Part shown: positions 1-13,038 of the stretch, one piece after another
How positions within the stretch are numbered: position 1 is the stretch's first letter
Layout: every line of letters starts with the position of its first letter
Source of the DNA: Aselliscus stoliczkanus
Taxonomy: Eukaryota > Chordata > Mammalia > Chiroptera > Hipposideridae
DNA length: 64,000 nucleotides
Direction: 5' to 3'
Assembly: GCA_033961575.1 (NCBI GenBank)
Contig: CM066728.1
Location: 31,124,352 to 31,188,351, forward strand
Made by a program: the position numbers and the translations under genes
The notes under the pieces: generated by a model
Seen by the model: the letters and a program-made list of their open reading frames with translations, nothing else
What the model was told of the DNA's origin: nothing
Database searches by the model: none

Positions 1-487
1 CTAATTCCAGAACATACATACTTTCATCTTTAAAAAATTGTCTTTTCTATTTTTCAAGTTAAACAAACTTAAAACAATCGAATAAAAATGTATATTCCAC
101 ATCTCAACAGAACAATTCAGGCTTGGTCGTTCACTGTGAAGACTTACATATTGAAGCAGGTTTTCCTCAATTTGGCATGATATGAATTACATAATTTTGG
201 TGCTTCTAAATTCCTCAGATATGATAAATGGATTTCAGAGACTTTTTTGAAAACTAAGTGTAGTGATTTCGTACAGATGACAAGATAAATTAAAAGAATA
301 ACATGTGCATGCTCCATTTTCTGCTTTCTAGAATCTGAATATCAAATGGGGCAGCCTAAAAGCAATACTGTATGTTAGTTCTTTCTTTGTTTGTCTGTTT
401 TTTAAATAAACAAATAGATAATACTTGTAGCTTTCTCCAAAACTTGTGGTGAAATATGTATAAACCTGAAGACATATTCCTGCCCCT
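1..487. other. Single-copy AT-rich sequence, nothing recognised
   Basis: No open frame of note, no exon-like block with splice signals and no repeat that I recognise. Short T-rich runs near 380-400 are the only low-complexity feature. Confidence 0.4.
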
Positions 488-868
488 GTAGAACCCTGTT
501 AAGGGTCAAATTATATTACCCCCCAATTCGTATGTTTAAATCCTAACCTCAGAATGTAACTGTATTTTGAGATAGAACCTTTAGAGTGGTAATTAAGTTA
601 AAATGATGTCATTAGAGTGGGCTCTAATCTGATAGGACAGGGGCCCTTGTAAGAAGAGATCAGGACACTGACACAGAGAAAAGATATGAAGACACAGGGA
701 AGACAAGACAGCCATACACAAGCCAAGGACAGAGAAGTCAGAAGACATCAACCCTGCCAACACCTGATCTCAGACTTCTAGCTTCTGAAATTGTGAGAAA
801 TAATTTTTTATTGTTCAATTCACTCAGTCTGTTGTACTTTGTTGTGGTAGCCCTAGCCAACTGATACA
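488..868 (+). mobile_element. ERVL-MaLR type LTR (MST/MLT1-like), solo
   Basis: The block reads like the common mammalian MaLR LTR. It has an 'accccccaattcgtatg' start region, then 'cctcagaatgtaactgtattt', 'aattaagttaaaatgatgtc', 'gggctctaatctgatagga', 'cttgtaagaagaga' and 'gaagacacagggaagac', and finally a 3' end with 'ctgttgtactttgttgtgg' and 'caactgatacat'. These landmarks are in the expected order over about 380 bp, so it is nearly full length. No internal retroviral genes flank it, so it is a solo LTR. Divergence and small indels mark it as old. The family is recalled from memory; the exact subfamily is not assigned. Confidence 0.75.
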
Positions 869-3800
869 TGTAGATGCCTTTCCTAACAGCCTTCATGGGT
901 GAGGGTATGGAAATGAGATAGAAATGAATAACAATTGTTTGTTCTGTACCATGGATGAAGACAAATTATGATGAGAAAAGTTATACTGGGACTTTTTTGA
1001 ATAGGGATGTGTAGCATAGGATCCTTTTTCCCTTATTTTGAGAGGGAGAAAATAAAGCCGTTCATTAGGTCCTAGCTCTTGTGCCCACATCTAGTACAGC
1101 ATTCCATCCAAAGGCCTCAGCCCTTTGCCTGTCTAGTAATCTGTATGTAGTGGCAGAGTAATCAGTAAGTTATATCTGTAGGAGTAGATTGGAGCCAGGT
1201 TCCTGTCAAAGCCCCACTGCACCATCCTGAAGGACATTCAAGAAGATTAAAACATCCAATGGGACAGAAGAGCACACACAGCTAGTGCAACTATGATTAC
1301 TTGCCTCATTTTCATTATAAAGGCTCTGTGATAACCTGATATTTTCAAAGTATAATTTCCCGGAGTAGACAGCCCTAATTCAAAAGGCTGAGTCTTTATA
1401 GTAACCTGATTATAATTATGTTCAGAATTCAGGACAATATTTAGCTTAGGAGATGTTACATCTGATCTTTATTTCCTGCTTGGAAGTTAAGAGACAATTA
1501 TAGTTTTATAAAACTTCATTATTATACATTATGTATTACGACAAAAAATGTTTTGCAGCTAATAAAAAATGTTTCAATGAAGGTACACCTAAGCATTTGA
1601 GCAGGGAGAGATGGTATGTGTCAGGAGATGCTGGGAAAGAATTAACAAGTGCCGGAATACCTTTTTACCTTACCACTGAATACCTGTAGTCGGTGAATTT
1701 ATAAATTGTGTCGACATAGTCCTGTGATACTCAAAATTGGCAGAAAGTAACTATACTTTAACATTGCCTTTGCTTAGCTAACAGAGAACCTGGAACCATT
1801 TGTCTTATGTTTACCAGACAGTGTGGTCAGTAGGACAGAGGCAATACCTGCCACTTGGGAACTAAGAGCAACAAATGTGAAGCCTGAAACTGACATGTTG
1901 TAACTCATGAGTGTCCAAATCCTGCTCTCAGATACTCTTGGGCAGCTTCCACTGGGGCTTTAGTTGAGAAGTCAATTGAATTTCAGTGCTTGAGACAGGA
2001 ACTCTTGGTCCACTGGGAGCAACTATTCTCTGCTGAAACATGGGCAAAGAGTTTTAGATAATGATCAGACACTAACAGTAACAATCTGAGTAAAAATACC
2101 ATTGTATTCTCTCTCCCTTATTATAGCTTTAGACCCAGGAACAGGTAACCAGAGGTAACTAAGGTAAAATTACATCTTTAGCCTCCATTTCTTATTAATT
2201 AGACATCATGCATCCTGCATGTCAGCTTCACTTATTATTCCAGTCAATGATGGGACCCTTAGGAAGACAGCAGTCTGACTCTATGAGAATCTGAGCCCTC
2301 TGACCCTTGCCACCCAGAGAAAGGGAAGTACACATGTAACAGACCATGATTACAAAATGAATTATTAAGGAGAGAAGTCAATCCCAAACAATCATCACAT
2401 TCAAAATAGCTTCTATGGCTCTGTGGCCAGAAGTGGTCCAGCAAAATGCCATGCATATGGGAATTTTTAAATTCAAGGGGATGATGGTAAATTCTTCATT
2501 AAATCAGTTCATCAGGCAACATTTATGGTAATCTACCATTTCCACATTCTGGACAACATATACCATGGGAAAACATCATAAAAGTAGAAAAGGTGATCTT
2601 GGAGTTTAAATCTGAAAAAAAAAACCACAAATGAAATCATAAACATGGATTCTGGAAAAAAGGAGTATGTTTGTGGTTGCTAACCTGCACAGGTTTGAGT
2701 CAAGATAAATTTTAATCAAACACCTCATGAAAAGCGGGACACAGCTCTGAGGAGAGAAATCAAACTGGCATCCTGGAAGAAAAAATTTGCACGGAGAAGA
2801 GATTTCCTAAAGGCACAGGTATTTTAACTAGTGAAATTTCTCAAAGCAAAACTCCCCCTAAGCGCACGAAAAGAAATAAAAATAAGGTAGATAGATCACA
2901 GTAGTTCCGGTTGCTTTGAATACATAATGGAGTTTTTAGGTTTCACAGGGAGGACAGCTGAAGCCCACTGTAAATTTTGAAATCAAGGGAGCGGTGAAAA
3001 TAAAACTTATGGAGTTAGTTTTCTCAGAATGAAACTGTATACGTATCACCATCATATTCCAATTAGTTTACATAATGCAGGTTGTTTCGGTGAGGATCAT
3101 GGTAACCTACCATGTACAGATCATGTAAATCATCATCATTTCTAAATCTTGTTCTGATGGCACAGTTGAATAGAATCTTGAATCAGGACATGGCCACATA
3201 TTCCCGGAGTAGTTTGCTTAAGACATGCATGTACTTTGTTTTGCTTGGTCTCAAATGTTTGCCCCATAATGAACAGATATACAGAACATCCTGAATAATT
3301 AGTTGTCATAACAAAACTCTGTCAGTAGAGATACCCAGGTGGTGAATGTCTGCTCTGGTGAATTATCTGTGAACAAAGAAATTATCCACTTACTAAAAAA
3401 CACTGTATCTGATTATATCTCCCCCCAAAAGTATTAGATAGTCACACTTGGAAGTACTTTGCATTGAGCTAGAGATTGCATTTGGCACTATCTCTGAATT
3501 CAAAATGAAGCCATATTTGATATCCTTAATGAAATTTGATGTTGCAGCTTCTGGTATTTGAACTGCAAGAAATTTATTCAGTTTCATTTTGAATGAAAGG
3601 GGAGGGAAGTGAGGGAAGGAGGAAAGTGGGGAAAGGAAGGAAGTATTTGAACTCATTGGAGTTCATAAAAGATTTCCAGAACAGATAAAATGGATCTGTT
3701 GCAGTCTCAGGCAACACAAAAACTATCATTTATTAATAGTAGGTATGATTACGGTACATGCCTTCAATCATGCCTATGTAGGTACATTGGTGAAACAAAA

Positions 3801-4021
3801 TAAAACATCCTAGGCTAAGCTACCAGAACGAAGGATTTTTTTTTTTTTATCAAACCATTAGATAATCGATATTTGCATCCTACTGAAAGCTACATCAAGT
3901 ATGAAATTGTAAGGAAACATAAAGCTCTTTGATGATGCAGTGGTAATCTCATGATGACTAGTTTTAGAAAGGAAAACAAATGAGCCTTCCTGTTAATGAT
4001 ATACATAAAGAAGAAAAAAAT
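869..4021. other. Mostly single-copy DNA, no gene supported
   Basis: About 3.1 kb with only short chance frames (the longest is under 90 codons and unlike any family I know). A purine-rich stretch (ggaggga/ggaaag) lies at about 3,597-3,650, and a short T run lies at about 3,838-3,850. No splice-bounded exon, RNA gene or recognisable repeat was found. Confidence 0.4.
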
Positions 4022-4036
4022 CTAGGAAACCCAGTT

Positions 4037-4154
4037 GTTTCTTTGTTTTGTTTTGTTTTTTGAGGGCAGTATCACTGGCCCTCATATGTGGGACCCGAAC
4101 CGGGGCTGCTGGCTTCCCAAGCCAGCGCTTAAGCACCGCACCACCTGGCCGGCC
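4037..4154 (-). mobile_element. tRNA-derived SINE, family I, minus strand
   Basis: Read on the minus strand it starts 'ggccggccaggtggtgcgg', has the anticodon-like hairpin around 'tggcttgggaagcca', a B-box-like 'ccccggttcgggtccc' and the tail 'ctggccctcaaaaaac', which appears here as 'ttttttgagggc'. It is flanked by a perfect 15-bp target-site duplication, ctaggaaacccagtt, at 4,022-4,036 and 4,155-4,169. The perfect duplication and low divergence from the other copies here indicate a recent insertion. Confidence 0.9.
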
Positions 4155-4169
4155 CTAGGAAACCCAGTT

Positions 4170-6279
4170 TTGAAATAGTTTTACTAACAGTACAATTATT
4201 ATTTTCTCATTTTATACTCTCTTTCCAGGTCCCTCGTTCCCAAAATTTAAATAATCTCTCCTTTTTTTGAATAACCATAGTGATTTTTTAATTGACATAA
4301 ACTTTTTTTTTTTTTTAATTTTCTCTATCATTCATGACTGAAAGCATTTTGTAAAGAGTGATCTTTACCGAATCAATTTATTTCATTTTATCCAATATCT
4401 TATATAATAGCTTCTCAGTAATTGCTGGTTATAAAATGTGATTTCATGATGCTTATAATTAAGTCATTTTAACATTTAAATACATTTTCATGCAACATGG
4501 CAATACTCTAAAGTGTTTCAAGAAAATATCAGCCTATATTCAAAAGAAATACCTTCAGAAATTTTTATAAGATATTTAAATTTATATATTTTATACTTAG
4601 GATTTTGTTCAACCCTAAACTCAAACTAATACTTTAAAGTCCTGTCTTAGAGGCAGATAAGTAACTTCTGTGTCTTATAACAAAGTTTTAAAGATTAAAG
4701 ACACTACCTTTAGTTTTTAAAAGCCAACTAATGCACACCAAAAAAAAATTCTCTGAAATAGACATTTGTTCTGTTTAGTTATACAAACATTAACTATTTC
4801 ACCAGAAACACCTGTTGTGGAAAAGTTTTAGTAGGAATAAAATAATACATTCTCAGAAATAATGTTAGTTCCTAAAAGTGCCATTTATTATCCAGAGATA
4901 TTTCATATATGGTTTGATGAGAGTTAATTGTTCAATACTATTTGATACAAAGGGAGCAGAAGATAAGGCATCTAATTGATGCATTAGTAGTCATTCCCAC
5001 CTCAAAAGGTGCAGGAGGCAGTTTTAACAGCCATCATTTTCTTTGTAGGGGTTCTGCTCTGAACAAAATGGAATGTTCACTGTTCTATCTTACATTTATT
5101 TAGCATGAATCATTATCATCCATCCCAAGAATACCCCTTTACAGAGTCAGAGATGTATAAAGCAACAATGTTTTGAATTCCCAGCTCTTGTTTTATTAAG
5201 TGCTTTCAGTTTTGCCTTGGAGCCCTATCAACTTGAGTAGGTTCTTTGTTGGATGTGCACGAATGGCCCTTCTATATTCATTACATATTGTTAATCTATA
5301 GTGATGGAGAAATCAATGGACTCTTTCTCTTCTCCTTTCCTGGGGTTTGATGTTAATAATTAGTTTGGGGGGAAATGAATGAATAGAATTATAACACTAC
5401 TTTCTGATTACATCGAGTGAAAATATGTCAGATTTCCCACCATAAACATCTCTCTAGAATTTTATGCCATTGTGAAAATGATCACTGAGCTGGAATTTAA
5501 ATATTTCATTGTGTATTTACTTCCTTTTTTTCTGCCCCAATTTTTAAGCCAAAAAACTGGGAATGTATTCTGAAGGATAATTTATTTTCTATTGCTAAGA
5601 ATGGCAAATGGAAAAAGACAATACAGAGGCCCCAACATATAAAGTTTCGAATTATGATTTTTTTACTTTACAATGATGCAAAGGGGCTATTGCAGTAATG
5701 TATATATGCTTCGGAATTGTTTTTACTCTTCCTTGATCACCCAAGCTTTCTGGAACATAAAAGTAAAGGAGAGAAACAGGATGTTATGCAAAGATTGTTA
5801 TTTGTCTAAAAGCTACAGGGAGAAAAAAAAGAAAAAAACTCCCAAGTAAAACCTGAGCGGAAACCTGGCTTCCTTTTAGTCACGTTCCATTTTTGCTTTT
5901 GTGTGTGTAACATATTAGCAAATAAATGATTTCAATTTTCAGCCAGAATTTAAATCTCAAGTATTCCACTCACTGAGAAAAGAATCATACATAAAGGCAC
6001 AGAGGAACGATGCATCCAACTTTTGCTGTCACAAAATGTCCCCTTGGAAACTGCTGATGCATTATCAAAAAGGTTTGCATAAAATTTTGACTGGGAAGGA
6101 CCCAGTTCTTGCCAATATAAAGATGATCTTTGAAATTAATTTTTTTTTCTGTTTACAAAGTAGAATTTGCTTAATGTTATTAAAAGTTTGAAAGAAACTT
6201 TTATATGCTAATAGATATCCCTATACAATTGTATTGAATAATTATCAGTAATTTCAATTCAACCACCATCGCCTATCTT
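4170..6279. other. Single-copy DNA, no gene supported
   Basis: AT-rich and without recognised repeats. The part from about 5,620 to 6,120 has mixed-complexity, non-repetitive sequence with AT-rich factor-type motifs such as 'atgcaaag' and 'gcaaataaatgattt'. It could be a conserved noncoding element, but nothing in one sequence proves that. Confidence 0.35.
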
Positions 6280-6510
6280 TTTAGGGCACCCAGCACTGAC
6301 CTAGGTTCTTAGCTTACAAAGTTACTATGGATGAACTAAGGAGTTTGAGCTTTAGTAGGAGAGATAAACTATTAAATTCATGGAAAACAAACAAATGAAA
6401 ATGTATATTCAATAATGGGCAATTCTGAGTAAGACTCTTTGTTCCTTTCGAAGGTAGATGCATAAATAACATTGAAGATAATGATACTACATGATAAGTA
6501 CTCAGTCTGT
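6280..6510 (-). repeat. Old L2-like fragment (antisense)
   Basis: The order 'cccagcactgacctaggttctt', 'acaaagttactatggatga', 'ttagtaggagagataaac' and 'aacaaacaaatg' resembles the antisense of an L2 3' end ('caggcactg...ctaggtgctggagatacaaagatgaat...agacaga'). It is strongly diverged, so both boundaries and assignment are uncertain. Confidence 0.35.
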
Positions 6511-6747
6511 TCTGGGGCAGCGGTGGCTAGGAGTTGGCCTCCAAAAATAGAGCAGGACAGTTGATTTTGATGGTTAGATTAGGCTGATTGAGGAGCCCAG
6601 ATAGGAGAGGCAGCCCAAAAGGGAGGAGAGAGGGAAAAAATATCACAAGTCACAGAGAAAGTAGGGAGAGACAATAAGTAAGGTCCAGAGCATTGCTGAG
6701 GAAGCTGAAATAGGTGTAGGCCAAGATTTTGTGAGGATTCTTTTGGC

Positions 6748-7010
6748 CTGGACACTAATACAACTTGAACTGACTTAAGACATGTAATTTATTGGCTTGT
6801 ATAACTGAAAGGTATAGGCAAGGCCATGCTCAGGAGTTTATCATGAATCTATTTTTTACTTTCCCCTGGGCCCTGCACTCCTCTGTGCTGGCTTCTTTCA
6901 CAGGCAATTTTAGGCAGTGGCAACAATGGCCCACCACATCTCTAAATTTATAACCTATTATAACAATCCAAGCAAAAAGGGAGAATTTTCTTTCTCCAAA
7001 TGGTTGCCAA
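6748..7010. repeat. Old interspersed repeat, family not named
   Basis: Landmarks such as 'atttattggcttgtataactgaaaggt', 'ccctgcactcctctgtgctggcttc' and 'ggcagtggcaacaatggcccacc' match a pattern I recognise as a dispersed, old mammalian repeat. A second diverged copy in the same orientation lies at about 21,495-21,960. The class was not determined. Confidence 0.45.
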
Positions 7011-7195
7011 TAAACACTAATAAGTCAAAGCGCTGTCTGCATCATCCCCATCTCAGAACCAATGTTCTCTGTTAGGAACTGTATTCAGCTGCCATAAAGG
7101 CAATGATTGAAAAAAGCTAGTGGTTTATTTCTCTCTCACAATAAAAGACAAAAGGCAGGTAGGTACTCTAGGAATAGTATGTCAACTCTGGTGTA

Positions 7196-9530
7196 AAGTA
7201 CTGAGAAAAAGATATAACACTGTCATTATTTTTATATAAGATTATCTGAATAGAAAACCCAACATGCTTTACAGAGAAAAAAGTAATATAATTGGCAAGA
7301 TTGCTGCATATAAAAACAATCTATGGCCATCAATTGCATTTTTATATAGCAGCCACATACAGTGGTAAACTTTTATTAAAATATGAAATTTTATTAAACA
7401 AATATTCATTTGTTATAGCAATAGAAGAATAAGGTACTAGACTAAACACCAGTGATTTGATAGCATTAAAAGAAAAAAATACAAAAATTTACTTAAAACA
7501 ATTTAAACATTAGAAAGATACATGCTCATAAATGAAGACTAAATAGCATAAAGCTATCAGTATGCCCCAAATTAACCTAAAATTAAATGCATTCCAATCA
7601 AAATCCCCAAGAAGGATTTTTTTTTTCATGAAACCTACCAAAAAAGCATATAGAAAAGCAAAAAGACAGGAATATTTTCAAGGACAGCATCAAGAATATT
7701 TATATGGAAAAGCCTACAACCAAGAGTAGACAAGAAACCAATGATATGTACTATAGACATTAGGCTATTGTGAAACTAAAGCAATTAGGAAACATGACAT
7801 TGACACAGAGATAGAGAAACTGACCCATGAAACAGAAAATTTATATTGATAGATATGTTATATAAATAAATTTACATTGAAAATCATGGGCCCAAGAGAC
7901 TGACCAGTCTATGCATTATACTAGAAAAAGCTGGCTATCCATATAGAAAAAAATAAATTGTATCTTTTCTTACACAATAAAAAACAAAAATCAATTCCAA
8001 CTATATAATAAGTCTGAGTATATAGGTATAAAAAATAACTTTTAAACTTTTAGGAGGAAATGTCTTTATGGCCTTAATATTGGAAAATATTTCCAAAAGT
8101 CACTTAAATATTATAGGCACAGAGAAAAACACAAATAATTTGGCTAAAATATTAAATTTTAATTCTTCTGTGCATCAAAATGCATTAAAACAAAGTTAAA
8201 CGTCAGTCAGTCACTGGAAGAAAAATATTTTCAAATTGAGTAAATGCCAAGGTATTATGATCCACAATATATAAAGAATGTTTTAAAATCTCAAAAAATA
8301 AATAATTCAATAAAAAAATGACAACAGCTATTTATGATCATTCCACAGAATAAGAATCTATCCTAAATATGAATCTATTTTTTTCATATAATTATTAAAA
8401 AGTAACATTAGTTATCAAAGAAATGCATATTCAAACCATGATAAAATATCAGTTTGTGCCCAACAGATTGTGAAATACATTAGAAACCTAACAGTAAAAA
8501 AATGTATTTAATTGAGTTTAAACTTCCATATATACTAGTAGAGTGCAAATTGCTACAGTCAATTTGAAGGGTTATTTGGCAAAATTAATGAAAAGTAGAA
8601 GATTTAGCAATTTAATCCTATGTACATATTCCAGATAAATCCTAACACATGCAAAAAATGTGTATAAGAATGTACATTGCAAGTGTATTTTTAATAGCAA
8701 AAAAGAAAAGAAGTAGAAATAACAAATATTTCTATGGACAGCGGAAAGAGATGGAGAAAGAGGAAGAGATAACAGTATATTAATGTATTGAAATATTATA
8801 CCACAGTATAAATTAATAAACTCATCTATAGCAACACGGATATATCTTAAACATTTCACATTTAGTTAAAAATAAAAAACAAAAGAATACATGCAGTATG
8901 TATGGTATTACATACATAATTTTATAATATTCAAATAGAATTGGGTATTTACTGAGAACACACAGTTGACTCTCGAACAACATGGAGGTTAGCAGTACGG
9001 ACCCTCTTCACAGCTGAAAATCTGTGTATAATGTTTAACTCCCCAAAACCTTAACTACTAACGGCCTACTGTTGACTGGAAGTTTTACAGATAACATAAA
9101 CAATTAACATATATTTTGTATGTTATACACATCACATAGTGTCTTCTTATAATAAGAAAAGCTAGAGAAAAGAAAATGTGATTAAGAAAATCATAGGAAA
9201 GAGAAAAATACATTTATAGTATTTACTAAAAAAACTCACATAAAAGTGGACCTGTGCAGATGAAACCCATGTTGTTTAAGGATCAAATATATACATACTT
9301 GGCAAAAGCAGAAGGTTATCTAAGGTAATGATGAAAGCAAATGAGGATAGCATTTGTCTCTAGGTGGAGGGAATGAAATGAAATTAAGAAAGGATACTTA
9401 GGACACTTCAAAATACATTTATAATATTTTATATATTTCATTGGGGTAGTCATTAATAGGTATTTGATCCATTATTATAAATATATTTTTACATGTGATA
9501 CATTTTAATACATTTAAAAAGATACTATAA
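7196..9530 (+). mobile_element. Old L1 fragment (3' half), interrupted at 8,963-9,289
   Basis: The sense strand carries decayed L1 ORF2 sequence beginning near the reverse transcriptase region ('cactgtcattatttttatata'), followed by 'aatagaaaacccaa', 'catcaattgcatttttatatag', 'aaattaaatgcattccaatca' and, further on, the typical terminal stretch 'tattgaaatattataccacag'. Stops and indels occur in all frames, so it is coding-dead. A Tigger-type element is inserted at 8,963-9,289, and L1 3'UTR-like sequence appears to resume after it up to about 9,530. It is much more diverged than the L1 at 10,322-17,400. Confidence 0.65.
8963..9289. mobile_element. Nonautonomous Tigger-like (Tc1/mariner superfamily) element
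   Basis: It begins 'cagttgactctcgaacaac' and ends with the inverted version 'atgttgtttaaggatcaaat', giving roughly 23-bp imperfect terminal inverted repeats of the kind I recall for Tigger2 ('cagttgacccttgaacaac'). The interior is about 280 bp with no transposase reading frame, so it depended on an enzyme supplied elsewhere. It sits inside the 3' part of an older L1, which dates it after that L1. Confidence 0.75.
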
Positions 9531-9607
9531 ACCAGTTACTGAATTTACTTAGGAAAAGTATGGAATATAAGTAGATAATAGCAAAACATAGACACAATAA
9601 TTTAAAT

Positions 9608-9846
9608 CAGAAGGCTTCAAACTGTGGTCCACAGACAAAACCCAGCTCACCACTTGTTTTCTGTTGTTTGTTTGTTCTAATAAAGTTTTACTGGAACACA
9701 GTCATGCTTATTGGGTTTTACATTGTCTATGGCTGCTTTTGTGCTACAACAGCAGAGTTGAATAGTTGCAGCAGGAACCATATGGCCACCAAAGCCTGAA
9801 ACACTTACAATCTGGCCCTTCAAAGAGAAAGTTTGCCTATCTCTTC
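9608..9846. mobile_element. Nonautonomous hAT-type element (MER class), copy 1
   Basis: Shows the diagnostic run 'taaagttttactggaacac', then 'catgcttattgggttttac', 'tgtctatggctgcttttgtgc', 'tacaacagcagagttgaatag', 'agcctgaaacacttacaatc' and 'ggcccttcaaagagaaagtt'. The ends 'caaactgtgg' and 'aaagtttgcctat' are approximately complementary in reverse. No coding capacity. A second copy, split by an L1 fragment, is at 45,906-46,783. I recognise the family as a common mammalian MER-type DNA transposon but do not assign its exact name. Confidence 0.75.
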
Positions 9847-9884
9847 TCTGAATGGTTGGCTTATTGTATAACTACTATAAATTA

Positions 9885-10060
9885 GGGTGTTTAAATGTAT
9901 CATTTCATTTAATTCTCAATATTTGAGAAAATATTAATTTTATCCCCATATCAGAGATGAAGAAACTGAGATATAGAGACTTTAATTAAATTATGCAATA
10001 TCTTTCCAAATAGTAAAAGACAAAAATAGAGTTCTCTGACTCAAAATCATATACTGAATT
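9885..10060 (-). repeat. MIR SINE fragment (antisense)
   Basis: The order 'atcatttcatttaattctca', 'ttatccccatatcagagatga', 'gaaactgagatatagagac', 'ctctgactcaaaatcatat' is the antisense of the MIR core. It is diverged, as expected for this ancient mammalian family. Confidence 0.65.
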
Positions 10061-10321
10061 AAACCCTGCCAGAATAAGCCAGGAATGTAATCCAGAGCTC
10101 TTTGTTTTCAAACTACACATTTTTACTTTGTTAAAATGAAAAATATTGTATCAACGATTAGAAGATGATAAGAACTAAGATAGAAAATGTGGAAATTACA
10201 GTAATAAGATAGCATAAATTTTTTCCTCAAATAATTAGGGATAAATAAAAATCCCCCCAAAATGATCACATAAACACATTCACATACAATTTGTCTTTTT
10301 GTTACTCCTTATAAGACAGAA

Positions 10322-12116
10322 ACAGAGAACATCCAAGATGCCAGAATAGGTAAGCGCTAAGCCTGCCACCTCCCAGGATTACATTAAAATTATAACTAAA
10401 TTACAGAACAATCAACCTCGAGAGTCATCTCAAGACTAGCTGAACAGATTCCCTATAACTAAGGATATAAAGAAAAGGCCACAAAGAGACAGGTAGGAGG
10501 GGCAGAGACATGAAACGAGCTGACCCTAACCCATAGGTGGTGATTGAGCACTGGGACGGATACCTTGGCTGCAAGGGTCCCCCTAGAAAACTAAGGGGTC
10601 CCAGCTCCACATTGGGCTCCCCAGGCCAGGGGTCCTGTGACAGCAAGAGGAGTCCCCACAACATCTGGCAGTGAAAAATCAGCGAGGATTCTGTCCATCC
10701 ACCCTGGTAAGATAGAAGATGGCTAGAAATCCAGTCATCCTCTTAAAGGACCCACATACTGACTAACTCACAGGCACTCATTCTGGGATTCAGGGGAGGG
10801 GTGGCAACTTCAGAGGTGCCGTAGACATATGGGAAGAGAACAAGGTATGTGGCTGCGGTTTGAGGGCTGGAGGGACAGTGCCATTGTCCCTGTGTGGAGC
10901 CTGCCTCACTTGTAGCCTACAGAAGAGCACCATCTTTCCTGTGCTGAACACTCCCCCAAAGGGCCACATCATAGGCTGCATTGGTCTGGCAAAATCTGAG
11001 CACGGCCTTGGTGACACCCTGGAACCAGGCCCAGCTAGTGCGGCATCACCGGGGGTACTCTCAGCTCCTGGGCAGCCAGCACTGTTGCAAACTTTTGAAG
11101 TCTTTTACAGCAATTGACAGCACACAGTGACCTGGAGACTATTTGGTGGCGAGCAGTCAGCCTCAGCTTGTGCTGCAGCCCTTCTTTAGTAGCTCTTGCG
11201 AATCTGTAAGCCTGAAGTGAGCAATGGCTGGCCACAGTGTTCTCTGAGCATTTGGCAGTTTGGCCACAGGCTCAGCATTGGCCCAAGAACTTCATCTGCA
11301 TTAACTTTGTAAAAACTACCAGTCACATATCGTTACTTCCTGGGACCCCGCCCCACCAAAATCAAGCAGGTACACTAGCGCCATGGTCAATATCATCAAG
11401 AAGCTGGGCACATGAACCTAAGGAGCCTCTTTCAATGGCTGAGCCTTAAAGGTAGCCAGCAGGTGGCACCGGGCCTAGGGGCCTCCTGGGCATTTGCTAA
11501 GCTGCTCCAGACCCGATACTGGTGGCAGCTGGCCTGGGTTCAAAGCAAGGCCATACCCACATGCTTCCAGGTTCAATGCAGACAGCAACCTACTGCATGT
11601 AGCTTTGTAGCTCCTACAAAGTAGCCCCAGGCCAGTCAGGCAAGGCTGAAATGGCCCTATAAGAGAGCCCCTTCCAAGAGGCACTAGAAATGACACACCC
11701 AAAGGCCAGCCTCCGACCACACCAAAGCTCTACCTGATTAGCCCCACAAGTAGCACATGGTCTCAACAGGTACAAGAACTCTTTGGGACAAATTCCCTTC
11801 TGAGGGAACAGCCCTGACACAGCAGCTCATACACTCTGGGCATAGCCAATCCTTACAGCCAGTCAGCCTGAAAGGCAATATCACCCAATGACATGCCAAA
11901 AGCAACCATGGCTCAACTACAACAGGAGAATACATACAACACACACAAGGGACACTCCTGAAACATATGTACTGGTGATCAGGGAGACTGTGCCACTGAA
12001 CCACACAGGACACCTACTACATAAGGCCACCCAACAAAGACTGAGAGACATAGGAGATCTACCTAATACACAGAAGCAAACACAGAGAGGCAAACAAATT
12101 GAGGAAACAAAGAAAC
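10322..12116 (+). promoter_or_regulatory. L1 5' untranslated region (ancestral internal promoter)
   Basis: Lies between the L1 5' end and the ORF1 start codon. It is richer in G and C than the surrounding DNA and lacks any conserved frame; short overlapping frames on both strands are by-products of that composition. In L1 biology this region holds the RNA polymerase II promoter, but nothing here shows that it is still active. Its length, about 1.8 kb, is on the long side for a mammalian L1 leader. Confidence 0.65.
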
Positions 12117-12997
12117 ATGTCCCAAACAAAAGAACAGGAGAAACCTCCAGAAAGAAAACCAGAAAATGAAATGGAGGCAACCAAACTACCAGAGACAGAG
12201 TTTAAAACACTGGTTATAAGAAAGTTTAAGAAACATAGTGAGAACTTCATCACCAATAGTAAGCATAAAGCAGGATGTAGAAATCATTTTTTAAAAGTCA
12301 AAAGTAAAGAATAAAATAATTGAAATAAAGAATGCACTAGAAGGAATCAACAGCTGATTAGAAGAAGCAGAGAATCGAATAAGTGATTTAGAAGACAAGG
12401 TAGGAGAAAACACTCAAAGAGAACAAAAAAAAAGAAAAACAAACAAAAAAATGAAGGTAGTTTAAAGGATCTCTGGGGTCACATCAAATGTAACTACATT
12501 CGCATCATAGGGATGCCAGAAGAAGAAGAGAGAGAGCAAGGCAGAAGAGAAAACCTCTTTGAAGAAATAATGACTATAAATTCCCCTAACCTGGCAAAGG
12601 AAATAGACATACAAGCTCAGGAAGTGCAGAGAGTTCCAAACAAGATGAACCCAAAGAGCTCTGCACCAAGACACATCATAATTAAAATGCCAAAGGTTAA
12701 AGACAAAGAGAGAATCCTAAAAGCAGCAAGAGAAAGAAAACTACTTACTTACAAGGGAGCTCCCATAAAAGTATCAGCTGATTTCTCAACAGAAACTTTG
12801 CAGGTCAGAAGGGAGTAGCAGAAAACATTCATAGTGATGAAAGCAAGGGTATACAACAAAGACTACAACCCAGCAAGGATATCATTTAAAATTAAAGAAG
12901 AGATAAAGAGCTTCCCAGACAAGAAAAATCTAAAGGACTTCATTACTACCAAGCTGGTATTCAAGAAATGTTAAAGGGACTTCTTGAAGAAGACAAA
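12117..12997 (+). pseudogene. L1 ORF1 remnant (RNA-binding chaperone protein)
   Basis: The start codon at 12,117 opens a frame beginning MSQTKEQEKPPERKPENE, the usual charged N-terminus of this L1 lineage, followed by a decayed coiled-coil part. The RRM and C-terminal part is readable at 12,513-12,818: it contains ENLFEEIM near the front, then RHIIIKMPKVKDKERILKAA, LTYKGAPIKVSADFS and ETLQVRRE. The next codon, expected to be Trp, is TAG at 12,816-12,818, so the C-terminal part is cut off. Residual coding sequence continues after it (SFPDK region near 12,912) and is lost to a further frameshift near 12,950. ORF1p normally forms trimers on L1 RNA; this copy could not make a complete one. Confidence 0.85.
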
Positions 12998-13038
12998 GGT
13001 GGAAAACAAAAAAACAAAAACAAAAGAAGATCAACAAC

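Noticed and set aside
10425..11820. Cluster of overlapping short frames on both strands
   Set aside because: They fall in the L1 5'UTR, whose GC content lowers stop frequency; none is conserved L1 protein.
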